Positions 1-4,817 of a stretch of DNA of 14,196 bases are shown here, piece after piece (position 1 is the stretch's first letter; each line of letters begins with the position of its first letter). Below the pieces are notes generated by a model. The model saw only the letters and a list, made by a program, of their open reading frames with translations. It made no database searches and was not told where the DNA came from. The stretch covers positions 1 to 14,196 of the forward strand of contig CALDHX010000046.1 in NCBI GenBank assembly GCA_937901525.1, read 5' to 3'. The translations under genes were made by a program, and so were the position numbers. Source of the DNA: an uncultured Bacteroidales bacterium (GTDB lineage: Bacteria > Bacteroidota > Bacteroidia > Bacteroidales > P3).

Positions 1-41
1 ATCTTATACTCCCTCCAAATATAGGGTAGCAGAGTCTCTTG

Positions 42-97
42 TGTGAGCCTCCGCATGGATGTGAGAGTCAGCCTCTCGTGTGAGTCTGCCTCAGCTC
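42..97 (+). repeat. Degenerate TGTGAG repeats at the left end
   Basis: The hexamer TGTGAG occurs at 42-47, 60-65 and 79-84, i.e. at 18-19 bp spacing, each followed by a CCTC-containing stretch. The third copy is the start of the inverted terminal repeat. It could be a reiterated terminal element or a binding-site array, or an assembly trace of terminal-repeat heterogeneity. Confidence 0.4.
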
Positions 98-114
98 GCT
101 TCGTGTAGCTCGCA
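79..114. repeat. Inverted terminal repeat, left copy
   Basis: A 36-bp perfect inverted match to 14161-14196, beginning TGTGAGTCTGCC and ending AGCTCGCA. Inverted terminal repeats are expected for a linear genome replicated from a covalently bound terminal protein, which agrees with the phi29-like gene content. Inside the repeat the heptamer AGCTCGC occurs twice, at 93-99 and 107-113. On this side 78 bp lie outside the repeat, while the right copy ends exactly at the window edge. Confidence 0.9.
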
Positions 115-148
115 AAGAAAAAGACCGGAGAGCATCCGAACTCCAGTC
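114..148 (-). terminator. Rho-independent terminator after the packaging ATPase
   Basis: On the minus strand GACTGGAG pairs with CTCCGGTC (8 bp, one G-U) around a 10-nt loop, followed directly by TTTTTCTTT. It lies 30 bp past the ATPase stop and just inside the left inverted repeat, so it closes the replication/packaging transcription unit. Confidence 0.85.
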
Positions 149-178
149 CTTCCTTTTAGTCGTATAGTTATTGTAAGC

Positions 179-1279
179 TTATTTCTTTATGATCTCAAGA
201 TTTTTATAGAAGAGAGTCTGTGTGAGTATGTCTTTGAACTTGAAATTCCTAACGTCATTTTGCTCTATCACGGAATCACGTAGCTTCATATCAAAGAACT
301 CATCTATGTATCTTCTCATAGCAATACAGTATTTCTTTTCTCCATAGTAAGGACAAACAACGTTGTTCTCCCAAATGGTATACCAGTCAGAAGGATCTTT
401 ACTAAATTTAATGATATAAAGAGGCTTAGTGAGCCTTTTCCTATAAAGAAGCTGTAAATCCCTTTCTATCTTATTAGTGAAGTTTCCTGTGCCTGTATCT
501 ATCTCGTTAGCCAGAGCATTGGATCTTCTTTTCTCGTAAGCTGCATTATTTGCTATATAGTCTATTACACAATGCTTTCTTTTAAGCTTGTAAGTGCCGA
601 ACTCAATAGGAATAAAGCCAAACATAGCCATGAGTTCAGGACACTCTTCTGTATTGTTTAGCATCATAAAGACTCTTACGTTCTTTCTTTCTGATCTAAC
701 TATGTTCTCTATCTGCATTTTAAGGTTATAAACGACATCAAAAGTCCTTCTCTGACCTTTCTCCAAAGCGACCTCATCTATGATGATATTACAGCCTTTA
801 AACATTTTAGCGTCAAAAATAGCCGCCCCTTTCTCGTTATATGCGGTAGAAAGGCTGAATACACGACATAAAAGTTCTCCGCCTATAAAAATACTATCCC
901 CTCTTACTTTGATGCCTTCAAGACGGTATTTTCGCACGAGGATAGGCTCAAACATTTTAGCACCGTTATTCATCATCATATTTTTAATTGCTATATCATT
1001 AAGTCTCAACCAGTAGAACGGAACTTTATATAATTTTGATTTAGGATTAAAAAAACAGTTCAATACATAATCCTGAACCGAAAAGGTTTTACCTCTTTCT
1101 CTCGCCCCAGCCATGATAAACCAGTTCGCCCATTGGTTCCCTAATAAGGATCTAACGGTATACCACTCTTTAGCATCATAAAGCTGCTGCTTATAGGCTT
1201 TATCTCGCTGGATCTTCTTAACGACTTTGATTTTATCAACTTGTTTTTTAACAAGCGTTTCTACGCTATTAGTAGCCAT
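179..1279 (-). CDS. DNA packaging (encapsidation) ATPase, phi29 gp16-like
   Basis: About 366 residues from ATG 1279. An in-frame TTG at 1288 is possible, but it lies only 3 nt from the GAGG ribosome site. A Walker A motif is seen as GARERGKT near residues 58-65 and a Walker B strand as NIIIDE near 164-169, followed by a polar motif MLNNTEE near 206-212. This is the arrangement of the phi29 gp16 family (332 aa in phi29), which drives genome packaging through the connector by ATP hydrolysis. The basic protein gene upstream overlaps its start by 11 bp, so translation is probably coupled. Unlike in phi29, it is the last gene of the polymerase unit rather than part of the structural gene block. 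Family call is confident; mechanism is by homology. Confidence 0.9.
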   Translation of the reverse strand: MATNSVETLVKKQVDKIKVVKKIQRDKAYKQQLYDAKEWYTVRSLLGNQWANWFIMAGARERGKTFSVQDYVLNCFFNPKSKLYKVPFYWLRLNDIAIKNMMMNNGAKMFEPILVRKYRLEGIKVRGDSIFIGGELLCRVFSLSTAYNEKGAAIFDAKMFKGCNIIIDEVALEKGQRRTFDVVYNLKMQIENIVRSERKNVRVFMMLNNTEECPELMAMFGFIPIEFGTYKLKRKHCVIDYIANNAAYEKRRSNALANEIDTGTGNFTNKIERDLQLLYRKRLTKPLYIIKFSKDPSDWYTIWENNVVCPYYGEKKYCIAMRRYIDEFFDMKLRDSVIEQNDVRNFKFKDILTQTLFYKNLEIIKK

Positions 1280-1715
1280 AATCTGCAAGGACCTCTTCTC
1301 TATCTTCTCCGTTTAAAATTCTATAAGAAATTAAAATATGTATAGCTTCTTTATCTTTAAGAACTCCGCTTAAATTATAGTGATAAGCTAATTCCTTCTC
1401 TTCCTTACGGAAAATTATATTTCCCTCTTCATCTCTGCTTTTAATGTATTTATTTTCAAAAATAAGAGTTTCTCCTCTTGAAATTCTTTTTCTTGCCTTT
1501 TTATATTCACGCCAGAAAGCCTTTTTTTCAGCTTGTCCGTGAAGCATTGTTTGAGCTTCGAGGATCTTCGTATCATTTATGCCTTCTTTTCTTGCCCTAC
1601 GGTATTGTTTAGCTGTTAAAACTCTTACGCCCTGCTTCGTGTTACCAATTCTTTTTTCGGCATAGAACTTTTCTCTATACGCTGCATAAGCCTTACTTCT
1701 TTTTCTTCGTTTCAT
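1269..1715 (-). CDS. Basic protein, candidate terminal protein (primer for replication)
   Basis: A 148-residue, strongly basic protein, very rich in Lys and Arg in its first 100 residues (it begins MKRRKRSKAYAAYREKF), with a more acidic C-terminal end DREEVLADYGY. I do not recognise a family directly. It starts at ATG 1715, overlapping the polymerase stop as ATGA, behind a GAGG site inside the polymerase gene, so the two are translationally coupled. A protein-primed genome must encode a terminal protein. No other unassigned gene lies next to the polymerase in the same unit except the small one at 3038-3334. Basic charge fits DNA binding, and hydroxyl residues near the C-terminus (Tyr146, Tyr148) could serve as priming residues. 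It is shorter than known terminal proteins (phi29 TP 266 aa, Cp-1 about 230 aa), so the assignment is inference. Confidence 0.45.
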   Translation of the reverse strand: MKRRKRSKAYAAYREKFYAEKRIGNTKQGVRVLTAKQYRRARKEGINDTKILEAQTMLHGQAEKKAFWREYKKARKRISRGETLIFENKYIKSRDEEGNIIFRKEEKELAYHYNLSGVLKDKEAIHILISYRILNGEDREEVLADYGY

Positions 1716-2959
1716 AACAGTTCCTCGATTACATGATTTTTCTTTATATAAGACAGAAAGTCAATTTTCTCGCTCGCAAACCAAGACATAACGTTATTAG
1801 AATCTATGTTAATATCGAGTCCTTGATGCCTTACTTCTTTATACTTTTCGCCTTTCAATATATATTGATTTATACCACGTTGAACGAATAAAGCATTACT
1901 TACCTCTAAATTTAGCTCGCCTAATTGATTAGTTTTAGATCCAATAGGTTCTCCGGCATGAATAACACCGTCTACACATACTTGAATAATATTTCTAAAA
2001 CCGATTTTTTCAAGAGTTCTAAACATTTTAACATTCGCTCTCCATTTAATAACAGATGCTAAATGAGCGTAAGGATATGAGCTATACATTTTACTACTGC
2101 ATTGTTCTAACATACCTATAAATTTTAACAAAAATATCTTGCTATCAAAATACTCTTGAGAGTTCTTAGGCATATTACATTTAATATCGTAAAAGTGAAG
2201 AATCTCATCTTTTAAATAATAATTGGATCTCTTCATTAAAATTGTTCTGGAATCAGAGCCAAAATAATTAGCTTCAATTTTGCCTACTCTCACTTTAGCT
2301 GAATAAGTTTTAATATAATTATTAAAGTTATGAGTATCAAACTCGTTATAAATTGCTATATGCCCTGTATCTGGATAAAAAGCAAACTCGTATTCTTTAT
2401 TAGGCTTAACATAGCTATTTACTTCGAGCTTTGTGCTTGCATCTGGAAGGATTCCTGTTGCAGCTGCTGGATAGTGAGAGCAATAGTCCTCTTTTGCTAT
2501 ATCTACGAGCCATACACACCTTTCCCAGAGCGGAGATATATAATATAAAGGTTTAGGACAAAAAAGCTTAAAACTATGCTCTATTTTGCCGAAAGCATCT
2601 ATCATTTTTACTCCGGTTCTCTTCTTAAACATAGCCTTAAAAGTCTTAAAGCTATTAGGAGTCTCAATATTTTTCTGATCGTCATGGTAGTTAGTGCTGC
2701 ACCAATAAAATTTATCTCCGTCAAAATAAGACAATTTAATAAGATGATCGTTGTAAGTTAAAGAATAGGAAAGAGCAGGAAATTTTGCTCTCATGGTTGT
2801 ATGTTTAATAAAGGAATATCCGTTATCTTCTAACCATTTGAGTCTTTCCTCTAACTCTCTCTTTTTAAGCTTAACAATAACAGCTTCTTTAAAGTTAATA
2901 TAGGTTTCTTTCCTATACTCCTTCTGCTGTCTTGCTACTATTCTCTCAACGTAGTTCAT
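1712..2959 (-). CDS. Short protein-primed family-B DNA polymerase
   Basis: 415 residues, against 575 in phi29 polymerase. Palm motifs are seen in order. Motif A is DYCSHYP (158-164), matching DxxSLYP. A motif B-like KIFLLKFIGML lies at about 274-284. A motif C-like VCVDGVIH lies at about 327-334, where canonical enzymes have YxDTDS. The stretch between A and B (about 110 residues, including FDTHNFNNYIKTY) is long enough for a TPR1-type terminal-protein-binding insertion. B to C is only about 48 residues, against about 70 in phi29, so the TPR2 strand-displacement insertion looks reduced. The first 150 residues show no ExoI DxE motif, so proofreading appears absent. The start has a GAGG ribosome site 9 nt upstream. 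Its own promoter/operator-like element is at 2989-3022. Downstream it is coupled to the candidate terminal protein by an ATGA overlap. Confidence 0.8.
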   Translation of the reverse strand: MNYVERIVARQQKEYRKETYINFKEAVIVKLKKRELEERLKWLEDNGYSFIKHTTMRAKFPALSYSLTYNDHLIKLSYFDGDKFYWCSTNYHDDQKNIETPNSFKTFKAMFKKRTGVKMIDAFGKIEHSFKLFCPKPLYYISPLWERCVWLVDIAKEDYCSHYPAAATGILPDASTKLEVNSYVKPNKEYEFAFYPDTGHIAIYNEFDTHNFNNYIKTYSAKVRVGKIEANYFGSDSRTILMKRSNYYLKDEILHFYDIKCNMPKNSQEYFDSKIFLLKFIGMLEQCSSKMYSSYPYAHLASVIKWRANVKMFRTLEKIGFRNIIQVCVDGVIHAGEPIGSKTNQLGELNLEVSNALFVQRGINQYILKGEKYKEVRHQGLDINIDSNNVMSWFASEKIDFLSYIKKNHVIEELL

Positions 2960-2988
2960 AAAAATAACCTCATTTTTAGGTCAATTTT

Positions 2989-3022
2989 CCGAAAATTTGT
3001 AGATTATATACAGATTTTCCGG
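2989..3022 (-). promoter_or_regulatory. Imperfect palindrome overlapping a TATAAT box upstream of the polymerase
   Basis: Arms CCGAAAATTTGTA (2989-3001) and TACAGATTTTCCGG (3009-3022) are inverted copies with one mismatch and one extra G. They are separated by 7 bp whose minus-strand sequence contains TATAAT (3003-3008). A good -35 box at the usual distance is not evident. The layout is that of an operator across the -10 element, controlling the polymerase, terminal protein and ATPase genes. The HTH protein at 3336-3548 is an obvious candidate to bind here. A second perfect 7-bp inverted repeat AATTTTC/GAAAATT (2983-2997) overlaps the left arm. Confidence 0.5.
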
Positions 3023-3037
3023 TTATAATCCCAATTT

Positions 3038-3334
3038 TTAGCCCTCTAAGCCGTCAATACTGGCTTGAATAAGAGCTGTAGCTTGCTTTCTTGTTGTGCT
3101 GGAATCGTAGTGAATACCAAAGCGGTCCATTGTTGCCTTCTGGCTTGGAGTCGCTAAAGGTTCAGTAACTTTAACTGCCTTCTTAGTTCCGCCTTGTTCT
3201 GGAGCGATTCTGACTAATATATCGAGAACTTTTTTATACATTTCTTCCATTTCTACTAAATCAGCATCACTTTGAATTGAAAAATCAAATTCAACTGACT
3301 GAAAGTCAAAAGTAGGTTTACATTTCATTAACAT
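3038..3334 (-). CDS. Small replication-linked protein, unknown function
   Basis: 98 residues, beginning MLMKCKPTFDFQSVEFDFS. The N-terminal half is predicted mixed strand/helix, with an acidic helix around residues 24-42. The C-terminal part ATPSQKATMDRFGI followed by TTRKQATALIQASID looks like a small helical module of the kind found at the C-terminus of many short phage proteins. I cannot name the family. Position, last before the polymerase promoter and after the HTH regulator, suggests a replication accessory role such as single-stranded-DNA binding, because phi29 p5/p6 counterparts are otherwise missing. The start has AAGGAG 10 nt upstream, which also forms the end of the HTH gene. Confidence 0.7.
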   Translation of the reverse strand: MLMKCKPTFDFQSVEFDFSIQSDADLVEMEEMYKKVLDILVRIAPEQGGTKKAVKVTEPLATPSQKATMDRFGIHYDSSTTRKQATALIQASIDGLEG

Positions 3335-3335
3335 A

Positions 3336-3548
3336 TTATTTAATCTCCTTATAACCGAGTTTTTCTAAGCCCTTGAGGAATTTATCAGTTGCAGCTCTTT
3401 TGCCCGTTAAAACGAGGCTTATATACGTTTCAGAGACATTTAGCTTCTTAGCAACCTCTTCCTGCATGGTAGAATTTTCAATAAGCCAAATTTTGAAGCG
3501 TTTTCTTTCTGCATCATCAAAAAACTTTTTATTTGCTGTTATTTTCAT
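3336..3548 (-). CDS. Small HTH (Cro/CI-XRE type) transcriptional regulator
   Basis: 70 residues. A helix-turn-helix is seen as MQEEVAKKL (28-36), turn NVS, then recognition helix SETYISLVLTGK (39-50) and the family-typical RAATDKFLKGLEKLG. This is one bare DNA-binding domain with no extra oligomerisation or cleavage domain, as in Cro-like proteins. The start overlaps the end of the upstream gene by 20 bp and has GGAG about 9 nt before ATG. It lies in the early unit between two palindromic operator-like sites (4746-4765 and 2989-3022), so it probably controls the early or polymerase promoters. The targets are inference. Confidence 0.75.
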   Translation of the reverse strand: MKITANKKFFDDAERKRFKIWLIENSTMQEEVAKKLNVSETYISLVLTGKRAATDKFLKGLEKLGYKEIK

Positions 3549-3825
3549 CTTTCTTCTCCTTCTTAAGCATACGTTTAATAAAGTTATCTCTGAGCTTATC
3601 GTTAATCTGTTTAACTTTTAGATCCAGATAAACTCTAACTGATTCAAGACCGCCAATAGAATTTCTTATAGAATCAAAATAAAGCTCATTTGCTTTATTA
3701 TCATGTTCTTCGTCTTTATGAACCTGTAAATACGAATCCAAAAAAGTCATAGCAAAGTAAACTTTATTTCTAATATTGAGAAGTTTTACACCTTCTTCTT
3801 GTAGTTGTTGTTGTTTTTTATTCAT
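3529..3825 (-). CDS. Small charged helical protein, unknown
   Basis: 98 residues from ATG 3825, chosen because GGGAGGA lies 6 nt upstream; an in-frame start at 3870 lacks a site. It begins MNKKQQQLQEEGVKLLNIRN, is mostly helical, and ends in a Lys-rich tail (KRMLKKEKKDENNSK), suggesting contact with nucleic acid or an acidic partner. No family is recognised. It overlaps the HTH gene downstream by 20 bp, so the two are probably co-translated. Confidence 0.7.
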   Translation of the reverse strand: MNKKQQQLQEEGVKLLNIRNKVYFAMTFLDSYLQVHKDEEHDNKANELYFDSIRNSIGGLESVRVYLDLKVKQINDKLRDNFIKRMLKKEKKDENNSK

Positions 3826-3851
3826 AATAATCCTCCCAGCTCTCTTTTTTA

Positions 3852-4256
3852 TTAACTGGCACCGAACCAACCGCCGTCGTAGTAAAAGTCAATTAAGACT
3901 TTTTCTCTACCTTGCTTAGCGACATTAGCCATTTCTCTCCAAGCAACTTCATCACTAAGCCATTCACGTTCATAGTTGTTGTAAGCTTTATTACCTGCAT
4001 AACCATCAATACTGAAGTCCTTAATATCTTCAAGATCTTTTACTTCATTCCAAGTTTTATCAAGGCACTCTGAATGAACGTCAATTAAGTATAAAGCAAA
4101 TAATCTATCCCAACTGTCTATTGGTTTTTCGTGTGAATAGTTAATCCACCAAGAATTATCTTCTAAGTCTAAGACTTTGTGTTCATCATCAGAAAAGCGT
4201 TTCGTATCTTTTCTAAGATTATCCCAATTTGCTAATAACCATTCTTTAAAGTTCAT
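3852..4256 (-). CDS. Acidic small protein, unknown
   Basis: 134 residues, acidic and unusually rich in Trp (for example NSWWINY, DSWDRL and DGGWFGAS at the C-terminus). No transmembrane segment or known motif is seen. Its AAGGAG site is 13 nt from ATG, longer than usual, but a 14-codon reading frame with its own ribosome site ends on this ATG (ATGA overlap) and may deliver ribosomes. As one of the first genes of the early unit it could act on the host, e.g. as an inhibitor or DNA mimic, but nothing in the sequence proves that. Confidence 0.7.
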   Translation of the reverse strand: MNFKEWLLANWDNLRKDTKRFSDDEHKVLDLEDNSWWINYSHEKPIDSWDRLFALYLIDVHSECLDKTWNEVKDLEDIKDFSIDGYAGNKAYNNYEREWLSDEVAWREMANVAKQGREKVLIDFYYDGGWFGAS

Positions 4257-4297
4257 AACAATTCAAGTTCTCCTTCCTTAACTCTTGCTTCCCACAT
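4253..4297 (-). CDS. Candidate 14-codon micro-ORF or leader peptide
   Basis: Reads MWEARVKEGELELL and stops with TGA overlapping the ATG of the next gene. AAGGAG lies 11 nt upstream, inside the last codons of the preceding gene. It fills the only gap between the two genes and ends where translational coupling would be useful. It may be a coupling peptide, a remnant of a longer gene, or chance. Confidence 0.35.
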   Translation of the reverse strand: MWEARVKEGELELL

Positions 4298-4299
4298 AA

Positions 4300-4494
4300 T
4301 TACTTTTGCTCCTTATGTGGAATAACAGTAATAGCATCAACTTTTTCTAAATCATACATTGTTTTTGATTTGAAAATACCTTTCTTTTCTTCGCTAAATT
4401 CTACTGTAGCAAAGCCTTTTCCTAATAATAAAGAAGCACTTTCAAAAATTATAATAGTGCCGTCCTTTAAGAAAATTTTAATTTCGTTTCTCAT
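4300..4494 (-). CDS. Small protein, unknown (early unit)
   Basis: 64 residues from ATG 4494 (MRNEIKIFLKDGTIII), chosen because AAGGAG stands 6-7 nt upstream; the in-frame ATG at 4524 has none. It looks like a small beta-rich domain with alternating hydrophobic strands and a Lys-rich middle (EEKKGIFKSK). The ribosome site overlaps the stop of the preceding 53-codon gene, so the two are a tight pair. Function not recognised. Confidence 0.65.
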   Translation of the reverse strand: MRNEIKIFLKDGTIIIFESASLLLGKGFATVEFSEEKKGIFKSKTMYDLEKVDAITVIPHKEQK

Positions 4495-4504
4495 AAAGAT
4501 CTCC

Positions 4505-4666
4505 TTAAAGTTTAATAACTTCAACTAAAACATTTTTATTATCTTCTATATATTCAAAGTTCATCTTTTGATAGTAAAAACCTTTTTCAGTTGCTCCCCA
4601 ATTTCTGACTGTGGTAGTAAATGTTTCTTTGAGATTTCCGTCTCTTGCAATCACTAATTTCTCCAT
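4505..4666 (-). CDS. Small first gene of the early unit, unknown
   Basis: 53 residues, MEKLVIARDGNLKETF... ending LVEVIKL. It starts behind a strong purine-rich site GGAGAAGGAG. It is the first gene after the near-consensus promoter at 4699-4726, with a leader of only about 26 nt. Its TAA overlaps the AAGGAG of the next gene. It appears to be a small beta-sheet protein, with no family recognised. First position behind a strong promoter suggests high early expression. Confidence 0.65.
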   Translation of the reverse strand: MEKLVIARDGNLKETFTTTVRNWGATEKGFYYQKMNFEYIEDNKNVLVEVIKL

Positions 4667-4698
4667 ATTTTTCTCCTTCTCCTTTTTGGATTACCTAT

Positions 4699-4726
4699 AT
4701 TATACACCTTGCTTTAATTATGTAAA
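4699..4726 (-). promoter_or_regulatory. Early promoter (TTTACA, 16 bp, TATAAT)
   Basis: On the minus strand TTTACA (4721-4726, 5 of 6 matches) and a perfect TATAAT (4699-4704) are 16 bp apart, with TG just before the -10. A start near 4692 gives a short leader into the gene at 4666. This is the best housekeeping-sigma promoter in the window and starts the unit ending at 114-148. Confidence 0.75.
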
Positions 4727-4745
4727 GTAGATTTACAAAAATATT

Positions 4746-4765
4746 ACTTAAGTATATACTTACGT
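4746..4765. promoter_or_regulatory. Palindromic operator-like site upstream of the early promoter
   Basis: TAAGTATATACTTA (4749-4762) is a perfect 14-bp palindrome. With flanks it is 18 of 20 symmetric (4746-4765). It lies 20 bp upstream of the -35 box and beside the tail-fibre terminator, in non-coding DNA. It suits a dimeric regulator such as the HTH protein encoded downstream. Confidence 0.45.
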
Positions 4766-4769
4766 ATAG

Positions 4770-4793
4770 AAAAAGCCCTCCGAAGAGAGCTTT
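4770..4793 (-). terminator. Rho-independent terminator after the tail fibre
   Basis: On the minus strand AAAGCTCTC and GAGGGCTTT pair over 9 bp (one G-U) with a stable TTCG tetraloop, followed by further T residues. It lies 24 bp past the tail-fibre stop and separates the late from the early unit. Confidence 0.85.
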
Positions 4794-4817
4794 AGTTCAA
4801 AAAGTTTGAAGTAATTA

